The notes under the pieces: model-generated
What the model was told of the DNA's origin: nothing
Databases searched by the model: none
The model's input: only the letters and a program-made list of their open reading frames with translations
Part shown: positions 1 through 7,826 of the stretch, piece by piece
Layout of the letters: every line of letters starts with the position of its first letter
Position numbering within the stretch: position 1 is the stretch's first letter
Program-made: the position numbers and the translations under genes
Origin: an uncultured Spirochaetales bacterium
Lineage (GTDB): Bacteria; Spirochaetota; Spirochaetia; Treponematales; Treponemataceae
Direction of reading: 5' to 3'
Assembly (NCBI GenBank): GCA_946061495.1
Contig: CAMGSV010000036.1
Location: 1-16,009, forward strand
DNA length: 16,009 bases

Positions 1-695
1 CTCTCGAATTTTTGCGACAAGTACAATAGTCCGATGCCTCTGGGACCACCAATCTTGTGGGCACTGAAGGCGGCGCTGTCTATGCCGGGGTAGGAAAGAC
101 AAAGGGGCACCTTTCCCGCCGCCTGGACACAATCCACGTGGAGCCGTGGCCGCCGTTTCCCTGTCTCCTTGGCATTTATGGTAAGGAAATCCGCCACCTG
201 GTAGACGGGCTGGATGGCCCCAGTCTCGTTGTTGACTGCCATGAGGCACACCAGAATGGTGTCGTTGGTGAGGGCTGCCTGGATGGAACCTGGCTCCACA
301 ATGCCGGTGGAGTCGGGGCGGACCTGCACCACCTTCCAGCCGCAGTGTCTGAGCATGTCCGCCTGTTCCCGGATGGCCGGATGCTCGATGGCGCTGATGA
401 CGACAGTTCCTGCCGCCGGCCGCTGTAATAGGGAGAGGAGGGGAAGGTGGTTTGCCTCGGTGCCGCCACTGGTGAAAAAAAGCTGCTCCGGCTTGACCTC
501 CAAGGTCTTGGCACAGGCTGAGCGTATCTGGGCCAGCAGGCTCTTGGCATCAGCTCCTGCAAGGTGGGTGCTGGAGGGATTGCCGAAATGCTGGATGGAA
601 ATTTCCGCTGCCTGACGGATGATGTCAGCCTCCATCGGTGCAGTGGCAGCCCAGTCAAAGTAAAGAAGCGCCTCCATGGGATTGTTGTTCTCCAT
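1..695 (-). CDS. Cysteine desulfurase / class V aminotransferase (NifS/IscS-like), C-terminus beyond the window
   Basis: PLP-dependent enzyme of the cysteine desulfurase family, which moves sulfur from cysteine to iron-sulfur cluster assembly or tRNA thiolation. The 231 visible residues carry the family landmarks in order: LYFDWAATAP (about residues 11-20), NPSSTH (39-44), FTSGGTEANH (74-83), EHPAI (104-108), NNETGA near 155, the HVDCVQAAG cofactor segment, and SAHKIGGPRGIGLLY, whose Lys214 is the expected PLP Schiff-base lysine. The catalytic cysteine loop lies past position 1, so a true desulfurase cannot be separated from a relative. The start is the ATG at 695, one base after the aroB TAG, with GGAAG a few bases upstream; the ATG at 677 is less well placed. 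Last visible gene of the tmk-aroB run, probably translationally coupled to aroB. Confidence 0.9.
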   Translation of the reverse strand, partial: MENNNPMEALLYFDWAATAPMEADIIRQAAEISIQHFGNPSSTHLAGADAKSLLAQIRSACAKTLEVKPEQLFFTSGGTEANHLPLLSLLQRPAAGTVVISAIEHPAIREQADMLRHCGWKVVQVRPDSTGIVEPGSIQAALTNDTILVCLMAVNNETGAIQPVYQVADFLTINAKETGKRRPRLHVDCVQAAGKVPLCLSYPGIDSAAFSAHKIGGPRGIGLLYLSQKFE

Positions 696-696
696 G

Positions 697-1854
697 CTAT
701 GCTTCCAGCACCTTGAGGACCGTGTCTTCGTCCACTTCCTGGATTACGGTGCTGTTGATTTCCCGCTGCAGGATGAACCGGACGGAAGAGCTGCTGTTCT
801 TCTTGTCCTTCTTCATGGCAGACAGCAGAAGGCAGCCTGCATCCTGGGGGGAGATTTTTCCCTCCAGCACAGGATGGTAGGGCTCCTTGCACCAGCCGTA
901 TTGTTCCAGTACAGCCTCCACATCATCACGGTACTCCTGGTCGCAGAGTCCCAAGTTAAGGGAAAGCTGCAGTGCACGGCCGATTCCCCAAGCCACTGCA
1001 TCACCGTGGGGGAGGGCTCCCAGTCCTGCGCAGGTCTCCAAAGCGTGGGCGAAGGTGTGGCCCAGGTTCAGCTGCATCCGCAGTCCGGTCTCCGTCAGGT
1101 CCTTCTCCACGATGCTGGCCTTGGCGATGACGCAGCGGCGGATGATCTGGCGCACCAGCTCTGGCTCCCGATCCAGCACCTGCTCCTTCTGGTTCTGGAG
1201 AATGGAGAAGAGCTTGGGAGCGTAGAGGAGGGCAGTTTTCAGGGTTTCCGCCAAGCCTGAGCGGTACTCGCTGGCTGGCAGTGTCTGGAGGAAGTCGCTG
1301 AAGACGTGGAGTCGAGCCGCCGGATAGAATGTTCCGATCATGTTCTTGTAGCTCTCGAAGTCGCAGCCGGTCTTTCCACCCACGGCGGCGTCCACCATGG
1401 CCAGCAGGGTGGTGGGTACCAGCTCCAGCCGGGCCCCCCGCTTGAAGATAGAGGCGGCGAAGGCGGTCATGTCGCAGATGACGCCGCCGCCGATTCCCAC
1501 AAAGGTGCTGGCCCGCTGGAGCCCACCGTCCAGGGCGGTGCGAATGATGGTCAGGATGTTCTCGATGGTTTTGTGGCTTTCTCCCGGCCCCAGCACCAGC
1601 AGGGTGTGGGCTCCATTCCTGTAGCAGGAGCCTGCCTCCGCTGTGGCATCCACACCGAAGGCCTTGGCCACCGGCTGCATCACGGGAAGTCCAATAACCG
1701 TGGTGTCAGTGACGAGAATCCTTCCCTGCTGGCCGGCAGGAGTCAGGATTGAATAGATGTTGGGAGTCTCCTCCGAGGTATAGAAAATAATGTCAGTCTT
1801 TTCTGTTCCAACAGAAATTGCCGGATAGTTGATGGTGAATGTGTCCTGTGTCAT
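697..1854 (-). CDS. aroB: 3-dehydroquinate synthase
   Basis: Second enzyme of the shikimate pathway: converts DAHP to 3-dehydroquinate in the cytoplasm using NAD+ and a divalent metal. The 385 residues are near the family length. Visible motifs are GPGESHK (89-95), the NAD-binding GIGGGVICDM (120-129), VDAAVGGKTGCDF (154-166), SGLAETLK (199-206) with probable metal ligand Glu203, LNLGHTFAHALE (262-273) with His266 and His270, LPHGDAV (281-287) with His283, and the late MKKDKKN (347-353). The catalytic set looks intact. The ATG lies 9 bases after the upstream stop; I see no strong Shine-Dalgarno, so coupling to the previous gene is likely. No other shikimate gene is in the window. The gene separates this organism from T. 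pallidum, which lacks the pathway. Confidence 0.96.
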   Translation of the reverse strand: MTQDTFTINYPAISVGTEKTDIIFYTSEETPNIYSILTPAGQQGRILVTDTTVIGLPVMQPVAKAFGVDATAEAGSCYRNGAHTLLVLGPGESHKTIENILTIIRTALDGGLQRASTFVGIGGGVICDMTAFAASIFKRGARLELVPTTLLAMVDAAVGGKTGCDFESYKNMIGTFYPAARLHVFSDFLQTLPASEYRSGLAETLKTALLYAPKLFSILQNQKEQVLDREPELVRQIIRRCVIAKASIVEKDLTETGLRMQLNLGHTFAHALETCAGLGALPHGDAVAWGIGRALQLSLNLGLCDQEYRDDVEAVLEQYGWCKEPYHPVLEGKISPQDAGCLLLSAMKKDKKNSSSSVRFILQREINSTVIQEVDEDTVLKVLEA

Positions 1855-1863
1855 GGAACCATT

Positions 1864-2514
1864 CTAATAGGTTTCTTCATCCATTGCAAGGAAGGTGTCA
1901 CGAACCTTGGCGAGACGGACCAGCTCCCGGTTCAGTATCTTCTCGTAGTTCAGCTCCCCGTTGGCGATTCTGTAGCGCTCGTCCTCCCAGTTCTGGATGT
2001 CGGGAAGGAAGAGGAACTGGAAGTTGCCGGTGCTGGCTTTTTCTGCCCAGAGCTTGGCCTCCTGCCAGTACACCAGCCCAGTCTGGAAGCACTGCTGGGC
2101 CTTCTCCAGGTCACGGAGGTACTGGTCCTTCCAGGGTGCCTCGTAGAAGTAGGCCACCTCCTTGTCGAAGGCGGCGGCCAGCCGCATGTGCTGCTCGATG
2201 AGCTTGAGATTTACATGCATCATGAAGAGGTAGCGGTATTTCTCCCAATCCTTCTCGCTGGTGATCTTGGCCAGGGCGTTGCGGGGGTTGCAGAAGTCCG
2301 CCTTGACGGCCTTCTCCAGCCAGTAGATGTTCTCCATCACGTCGTCGGGATACTGCTGGTAGTGGACGTGGAAGAGGCGGTAGAACTGCTCCTTGTAGAC
2401 CACAAAGTAGGAGAAGCCGGATCCCACTGAAAGGACCAGCAGCAGCGTCAGGGCTATGAGCCACTTGAGGGAAACAGTTCTTTTTTTAGCCGAAGGGTTG
2501 GGTGCAGACTTCAC
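1864..2514 (-). CDS. Unrecognised single-pass membrane protein
   Basis: A 216-residue protein I do not recognise. A short basic N-terminus (SAKKRTVSLK) is followed by one hydrophobic helix at about residues 17-39. The rest, about 175 residues, would be extracytoplasmic. It is rich in charged and aromatic residues (many W, Y, F) and looks helical, with no cysteine pattern or enzyme motif. The helix is followed by YKEQFYRLF rather than a signal-peptidase site, so an anchored protein is more likely than a secreted one. The start is a GTG at 2514 that overlaps the tmk TGA (GTGA); no other in-frame ATG, GTG or TTG lies close by. The AAGGG of the tmk end abuts the GTG too closely for a normal ribosome site, so coupled reinitiation is likely. 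Sharing an operon with tmk and aroB gives no clear functional hint. Confidence 0.8.
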   Translation of the reverse strand: MKSAPNPSAKKRTVSLKWLIALTLLLVLSVGSGFSYFVVYKEQFYRLFHVHYQQYPDDVMENIYWLEKAVKADFCNPRNALAKITSEKDWEKYRYLFMMHVNLKLIEQHMRLAAAFDKEVAYFYEAPWKDQYLRDLEKAQQCFQTGLVYWQEAKLWAEKASTGNFQFLFLPDIQNWEDERYRIANGELNYEKILNRELVRLAKVRDTFLAMDEETY

Positions 2515-3143
2515 CCTTGTAGTATCGGCATGTTTTCCACGGCACTCCAGATGTTTGCCGCCACTTTTTCCAGGCTTTCGGATGCGTCCAGCCGCAGGAT
2601 GGTCATGCCCGTGTCCATGGCTTCGTATTCCCCGATGACCCGGCGATATTCCGCCGCTGTGGCCTCTAGGAAGGGCAGGTTCTCGTATATTTCCGTAACG
2701 CCCCGGCCTGAAATTCGTTTTAGTGATTGGCTAGGTTCTATGTCGAAGAAGAACAGATATTCCGGCAGGGGAAAGCTGGAATTCAGTAGCCGTGGCAGTT
2801 CCGGTCCGCAGGCGGCGCTCTGGTAGGCCAGGCTGGAGAAGAGGTAGCGGTCGCTGATGACGATGGTGTTGTTCCTGCACAGCTCCTCTATTCCTCCTGT
2901 GGCCGCTAGATGCTCCTGCCGGTCTGCGGCGAAGAGGTAGGCTGCGGTCCGGGGTGACACCTGCACCTCCCCCCGCAGCACGGACCGCAGGAATGTTCCT
3001 GTGGGTCCAGAGGTTGGCTCCGCGGTGGAATGGCATCCAATGTGGGGAAATTGAGATTGGAGCCGCTCCTTCAGCAGCCGTTGCTGGGTGGTGGTGCCGG
3101 CTCCGTCGATGCCCTCGAAAACGATGAAATTCTTCAATACCAT
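2511..3143 (-). CDS. tmk: Thymidylate kinase (dTMP kinase) with atypical P-loop
   Basis: Phosphorylates dTMP to dTDP for DNA synthesis in the cytoplasm. The 210-residue length is normal for the family. The N-terminus has FIVFEGIDGAGTTTQ, the Tmk P-loop context, but residue 17 is Thr where the family normally has the Walker A Lys (GAGKTTQ). The usual TREPGGT segment is TAEPTSGPTG (40-49), so its Arg is also missing. Other signatures are intact: LFAADRQEH (70-78), the Tmk signature ISDRYLFSSLAYQ (96-108) with DRY, and a LID-like region 142-155 containing Arg142 and Arg146. The ATG at 3143 has AGG about 7 bases upstream. It is the first gene of the leftward operon, read from the divergent region 3144-3203. 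It may be a functional lineage variant; the frame is undisturbed, so decay is unlikely. Confidence 0.93.
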   Translation of the reverse strand: MVLKNFIVFEGIDGAGTTTQQRLLKERLQSQFPHIGCHSTAEPTSGPTGTFLRSVLRGEVQVSPRTAAYLFAADRQEHLAATGGIEELCRNNTIVISDRYLFSSLAYQSAACGPELPRLLNSSFPLPEYLFFFDIEPSQSLKRISGRGVTEIYENLPFLEATAAEYRRVIGEYEAMDTGMTILRLDASESLEKVAANIWSAVENMPILQG

Positions 3144-3203
3144 GATAGACCTACCAATTTTTTCCGAAATTTACTATAGTGTAGAACAGGATACTATGCC
3201 CGT
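3144..3203. promoter_or_regulatory. Divergent promoter region between tmk and tamB
   Basis: Sixty bases separate two divergent operons, so both promoters must lie here or in the coding edges. The perfect palindrome ACTATAGT at 3173-3180 offers a TATAGT -10 hexamer on each strand (plus 3175-3180, minus 3178-3173). The minus copy would start tmk transcription near 3166, leaving a leader of about 23 bases with an AGG ribosome site. I find no convincing TTGACA-like -35 at the usual distance on either strand. Confidence 0.4.
3192..3197 (+). promoter_or_regulatory. Candidate -10 box for leaderless tamB
   Basis: TACTAT ends 6 bases before the tamB ATG, so the A of the ATG would be the predicted start of transcription. 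The AGG at 3188-3190 is 13 bases from the ATG, too far for a good ribosome site. The alternative is the TATAGT at 3175-3180, giving a leader of about 17 bases. This is the weakest of the four leaderless-type sites here, since it lacks TGn and a -35. Confidence 0.35.
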
Positions 3204-6200
3204 ATGAAGTCCAAGGTCGTCAAAGTCGGCGTCAGCAGCATTCTCTTCTTCTCAATGATTCTCGCATCCCTGGCGCTGGTGCGGCCGGTTATCGGCGGCT
3301 TTGCACAGCGGCTGCAGGGGTATCGTGCCCAGGTGCTGTCACTGGTGGAGGCAAAGACGGGGCTGCGGGTCTCCTACGACTCCTTGTCACCCGCCATTCT
3401 ATCAGCATTCCGCATAAAAGGTATAGTCCTTTCCGACGCCGACACGGGAATTCCCGTGCTTTCCATCCGCAAGGCAAGCCTCTCCTACAGCATTCCGGCC
3501 CTCCTTTCCGGAAATATGGACGCCGTCTTCTCCAAGCTGACGGTGACGGGCATCACCCTAGAGTACGACGTGCTGAAGAACAACAAAGTTATGGAAAAGC
3601 TCATGTCCTTGGTGTCCACCGAGTCCGCTGCGTCTCCGGAACAAGACCAGGAAACGAAGTCTCGGGACTTAGGCGGCGGCTCCATGGCTGGAAACGCTAT
3701 CCTTGTGAACCTGCCCTTTGACGTGGACATACAGGATGTGTCCCTCCACTACCTGGACACCATGGTGAACGTTCTGGTGTCCTTCCGGGAGATTCGTGTG
3801 GCGGAAACCTCCAGACAGGGGTTTCTGTTTGCCACTGCCGACGGCCAGTGCCACGTGACGCTGCAGGACCAGGTGCTGTTCTCTCTGCCGAAGGAGATCC
3901 AGCAGGGCGTCAGGACCATGGACATGGACTTTTCTCTGGACGCATCGGTGATGCCGCAGCTGGACGGAAGCACGGCGGGAATAAAGCTCTCCGGCATCTC
4001 AAGCCCTGCCTTCTCCTTGGCAAGGACAAGCCTCCTGGCGGAGTACCAGCAGGGGGTGATTACGGTCTCCTCCATGCAGGGAACCATTCCCCTGTCCGTC
4101 ATGGCTCAGGTGGACACGAGGGAAGGCCAGGTGCGGGCTCTTGCCCAGATGGATGATTTCGATCCCTTCTCCTTGGTGAGGCTGCGGCGCGCCGTCCCCC
4201 TGCTGGAGCGTGTCCAGGGCACCAGGATTTCTGGCCTCTATGAATTTAGACTGAACACACAGAGTCTTCAGTTTAACTACAAGGGGGACGGCGGCATCTC
4301 TCTGCCGGAAAAATTACTGGCCAGCGCCGCCCTGCCGGGGGACTTGGTGCTGGACTATGGATTTTCCGGAGACAAGGAGGACATTCTGATTGACCGGTTC
4401 CGGGTGTCCAACCAGAACCTGGACTTCTCGTTGGAGGGCAGCTTCAACATTCCCAGCTTTCGGGCGGCGGGCTTTGCATTCCTGGAACGCTTTTCAGTTC
4501 CCGGCAGCGGGGAAATTTCGGCGGAGCTATACATCGATCCGCTGGACCGGGGCTTCACCTGCTTCGTGCCGCAGCTTTATTATGGGGATCGCAGCTTTAC
4601 CGCCCTCCAGCTCACCATGATTCCAGACCAGGCAGCCAAGTCCTTTGACTTTGAGTTCGAGGCATCGGACTATTCCCGCATCGATTTCGGTATGCCAGGT
4701 CTCATTAAGGTATCTGGCAGCCTGCTGAATGAAGGGAAGCCCTATCTTCAGGCCAATCTGGGAATCAACGACTTCTTCATTGCCTCTGGGGTGGAGGCAG
4801 CCTCCTTCTTTGTGCCTCAGGAGCAGCGGGAAAAGTTGGAGTCCTTGGCAACGACCTTGGCTCCCTATGTCACCACCAACGAGCTGTATCTGTCCTCGGA
4901 CTTTTCCTCCGTGAGCTACAACGTGGACTACTGGATTCTTGCGGATACCTCCAATGATGATAACCTGCTGATCTTCTCTTTCACCGGAAACGAATCCACG
5001 GTCTCCATCTCCCAGTTCGACTTGCTGTTTGCCGGCCAAAATGTGCAGATGACAGCTGGCCTTGACCTGGACGAAGGGTATTCCAGTGCCCTCTTTAATG
5101 CCAATGTGGCGGTGAACTCCGTTCCCTATTCTTTCTCCGGCTCCTATACCAATGGCTCCTGGCTGAATGTGACGGGGGACTATGGACTGAATGTCACCCT
5201 GTCCCTGGGTGGTGCTGACAATCTGCTGGAGGGACAGGTTTCCATGGATGAGCTGCCCATAGCCTTTGGTGACGCCATGGTGCTCTGCTCCCTTGACATG
5301 AGCGGCTTTGTTCCCCGCACCGAGCCTGCCGACTTCAGGGTTGATGTGTCCAATCTGAGCCTGCTGGAGGCATCCAACGTCATGCACACAAATCCCAGGC
5401 TTTCCATGTCGGGACAGGTGTCCAGCTACGGATTCATGCTGGACAGCTTCCTCTTCCAGGACACCGTGTCCTCCTTGGACGGCTCCGGCGGCATTATGTG
5501 GAGCTTGTTCGAGGGGGGGCTTGATTCTGCGGGAATCAGTCTGAGCCTGGCAAACCCGCTGAACAGTGAAACCTATAGCCTCGACGTGAGCGTTTCGAAT
5601 CCAACCCAGAGTCCCTTCTCCCAATTGAATCTGTTCACCGACCTTTATTTCACTGCCCAGGTTGAGGTGAACAACCTGCCCATGGCACGGTTCCGCCACA
5701 TGCAGAACGAGGGGAATGTAGCCAGCGGACGGGTCACTGCCATGGGAACCATCGACAATCCCTATATCTCCATCCAGATTGATCCCTCCTCCATCTCCTT
5801 TGGCGGTGTACCATTCAATGTATTTGCCACCGCGCGGCTGGAGGACGGCGACATTTTCCTGGACCAGACGGAGATTCGGTTTGGTGGACAGACTATCTCC
5901 GACATCTCGGCTCATTTCTCCCTGTCGGATTTTTCCGGTTCCCTCCATGCCCAGTACGACTCAAGCCTGGGCGATGTGTACACAATCGACGTGCCGCTGG
6001 ACATAAACGTCACCAGCTCCAGGTCCCAGTCCGGAGACTTTGTGGATGATGGCGGAACCATGGGCAGTCTGCAGGGGGCATCCAGCGGGTTTATGGGTAT
6101 TGTAAAGGTTCTGGCCAGCGGCCTGCCGGAGATGATATCCATCGATGCCAACGCCAATTTGGGCGGAACCTTCTTCAAGGATCCCCAGCCAGTTGGCCTT

Positions 6201-7817
6201 ACTGTGGTACGTACACCGGGCTTCTACAGCATCAGCTCCAAGGACGACTTGGGTATCTCAGGCATTGTAACGGAGGAGGGGTTCATAAACCTGAATCTGG
6301 CCGAACGGATGCCCCTGCACGCTGTGGTTCAGGGGCAGATTGCCGACGAAAAGCTGGACATCCAGCTGCGGAACGTGTATTCGGATTTGTCCAAATTCAC
6401 CGGACTGGTATCGTTTCCCTTCATCATGCTCCATGGCGGCCACCTGACGGGAAATCTCCATATAGGTGGAATCCTTGCGGATCCGGAATTCAACGGGCAG
6501 CTCCAGGCTGTGAACCTCACCATCAACTGTCCTGACTATGTTCCTGAACTGATGATAGCGCCAAATGCATTGATCACCTTCCAGGATAATGCCCTGATGC
6601 TGGACCACGTGTTCTTCAGGATAGCGAAGGGAAGTGCATATCTTGACTTGAAGCTGTTGATGGACCGGTGGATGCTGGATGTGCTGACCTTGGACATCAA
6701 TACCCCCGCTGGTGTGATGGTTCCAGCCCTAGTGAATATTCCGGCTAAAGTTTCAGGAGCCCCTTCAGTACTTATCGACGGATACTCCACCTGCGATCTT
6801 GCAATTGAGGTTACCATGTCGTCAGTGGATGTGAGGGGCAGGTTCTTTGTTGACAATGTTGACATTGACATCATTTCGGGAGGGCTGCGGGGCCAGAGCA
6901 CACGGCGGGAGGGCTTGGTGCATCCCAGCGAATCTGGTCGTTTTGCCGTCACCCTCGATTTGGGGGTTACGACCGGTCAGCACGTGGAGCTGTTTTTTGA
7001 CCCCTTGCTTCGGGGTTTGATTGCTCCAAATACAAAGGGTATCCTCCGCTATGACTCCAGTGCTGGAACGTATTCTATACATAGCGATATTGTTTTGCGG
7101 GGCGGAGAGATAAGCTATCTCAACAGAAACTTTTATCTGCGAGAAGGTCGAGTTGTATTCACCGAGAACGACTCTTTGGATCCTATCATCACCGTTCGGG
7201 CGGAGATTCGTGAATACGATGAGATTGGCGAGCCGGTGCGTATTACTCTGTCTGCAGAGAACCAGCGTCTCAGTGCATTCTCTCCCACCTACACCTCTTC
7301 GCCACCAAAGTCAGAGATGGAGCTGATGCGGATTTTGGGACAAGCCCTCACTGCCGATGCCCAGTCTGGTCTGGATGTGTTGTTGTCGGGTGTGGACTAT
7401 GGCTTCCAGATGCTGATTTTGCGTAGAATTGAAAACGCATTGCGTGATTTCCTTAAATTTGATATATTGTCCCTGCGAACCATGGGTCTGCAGAACAGTC
7501 TCAAGCAATGGCTTAATGTTGGTGGTGAAGATAATAGGCTTACTGTCGGTAACTTTTTTGACAATACCACTGTTTACATAGGTAAGTATTTCGGTAGTTC
7601 CATTTATGCTGATGCCATGCTTCACTTTGCCTACGATGAGAAGAAGGCTCTGGAAGAGGGGAGTGAATCTGGACTGATGTTCCAGCCGGAGATTGGATTG
7701 GAGATGGATTCGCCCTTTGGTACCATACGGTGGAGTATTGCTCCAGATGTAGGAAATATGCAGCATCTTTGGGTTCCGTCAACGTCCATCGGTATATCAT
7801 GGAAATTTGCTTTGTAA
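3204..7817 (+). CDS. tamB: TamB-family outer-membrane biogenesis protein (DUF490/TamB domain)
   Basis: A 1537-residue protein expected to span the periplasm from an inner-membrane anchor to the outer membrane, helping insert outer-membrane proteins or carry lipid. The N-terminus is a signal anchor (hydrophobic about residues 8-30, no clear cleavage site). A very long region of repetitive beta-strand sequence follows, with alternating hydrophobic residues and frequent SISL/DVSV-like strands, as in AsmA/TamB proteins. The last 350 or so residues match the TamB domain, including DPIITVRAEI (about 1326-1335), a PPKSEMELMRILGQAL segment, and a C-terminal strand series ending GISWKFAL. It sits where TP0325 sits in T. 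pallidum, immediately before bamA. In Borrelia TamB is reported to contact BamA; no TamA is seen here. Third-position GC falls sharply in the last quarter. The ATG at 3204 is followed directly by the anchor. Confidence 0.9.
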   Translation: MKSKVVKVGVSSILFFSMILASLALVRPVIGGFAQRLQGYRAQVLSLVEAKTGLRVSYDSLSPAILSAFRIKGIVLSDADTGIPVLSIRKASLSYSIPALLSGNMDAVFSKLTVTGITLEYDVLKNNKVMEKLMSLVSTESAASPEQDQETKSRDLGGGSMAGNAILVNLPFDVDIQDVSLHYLDTMVNVLVSFREIRVAETSRQGFLFATADGQCHVTLQDQVLFSLPKEIQQGVRTMDMDFSLDASVMPQLDGSTAGIKLSGISSPAFSLARTSLLAEYQQGVITVSSMQGTIPLSVMAQVDTREGQVRALAQMDDFDPFSLVRLRRAVPLLERVQGTRISGLYEFRLNTQSLQFNYKGDGGISLPEKLLASAALPGDLVLDYGFSGDKEDILIDRFRVSNQNLDFSLEGSFNIPSFRAAGFAFLERFSVPGSGEISAELYIDPLDRGFTCFVPQLYYGDRSFTALQLTMIPDQAAKSFDFEFEASDYSRIDFGMPGLIKVSGSLLNEGKPYLQANLGINDFFIASGVEAASFFVPQEQREKLESLATTLAPYVTTNELYLSSDFSSVSYNVDYWILADTSNDDNLLIFSFTGNESTVSISQFDLLFAGQNVQMTAGLDLDEGYSSALFNANVAVNSVPYSFSGSYTNGSWLNVTGDYGLNVTLSLGGADNLLEGQVSMDELPIAFGDAMVLCSLDMSGFVPRTEPADFRVDVSNLSLLEASNVMHTNPRLSMSGQVSSYGFMLDSFLFQDTVSSLDGSGGIMWSLFEGGLDSAGISLSLANPLNSETYSLDVSVSNPTQSPFSQLNLFTDLYFTAQVEVNNLPMARFRHMQNEGNVASGRVTAMGTIDNPYISIQIDPSSISFGGVPFNVFATARLEDGDIFLDQTEIRFGGQTISDISAHFSLSDFSGSLHAQYDSSLGDVYTIDVPLDINVTSSRSQSGDFVDDGGTMGSLQGASSGFMGIVKVLASGLPEMISIDANANLGGTFFKDPQPVGLTVVRTPGFYSISSKDDLGISGIVTEEGFINLNLAERMPLHAVVQGQIADEKLDIQLRNVYSDLSKFTGLVSFPFIMLHGGHLTGNLHIGGILADPEFNGQLQAVNLTINCPDYVPELMIAPNALITFQDNALMLDHVFFRIAKGSAYLDLKLLMDRWMLDVLTLDINTPAGVMVPALVNIPAKVSGAPSVLIDGYSTCDLAIEVTMSSVDVRGRFFVDNVDIDIISGGLRGQSTRREGLVHPSESGRFAVTLDLGVTTGQHVELFFDPLLRGLIAPNTKGILRYDSSAGTYSIHSDIVLRGGEISYLNRNFYLREGRVVFTENDSLDPIITVRAEIREYDEIGEPVRITLSAENQRLSAFSPTYTSSPPKSEMELMRILGQALTADAQSGLDVLLSGVDYGFQMLILRRIENALRDFLKFDILSLRTMGLQNSLKQWLNVGGEDNRLTVGNFFDNTTVYIGKYFGSSIYADAMLHFAYDEKKALEEGSESGLMFQPEIGLEMDSPFGTIRWSIAPDVGNMQHLWVPSTSIGISWKFAL

Positions 7818-7826
7818 GGATTGAAT

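Noticed and set aside
3196..3207. Three-codon frame ATG CCC GTA TGA whose stop overlaps the tamB ATG, a possible leader peptide
   Set aside because: Too short to support, no suitably spaced ribosome site, and it would not be transcribed if tamB is leaderless.
4527..5948. Long minus-strand open frame (473 codons) opposite tamB
   Set aside because: It is a mirror of the tamB frame. It has no ribosome site, domain or motif, and its composition is just reverse-complemented tamB codons.
7821..7826. TTG start for bamA two codons upstream
   Set aside because: It abuts the AAGGA ribosome site with no spacing; the ATG at 7827 has ideal spacing and leads straight into the signal peptide.
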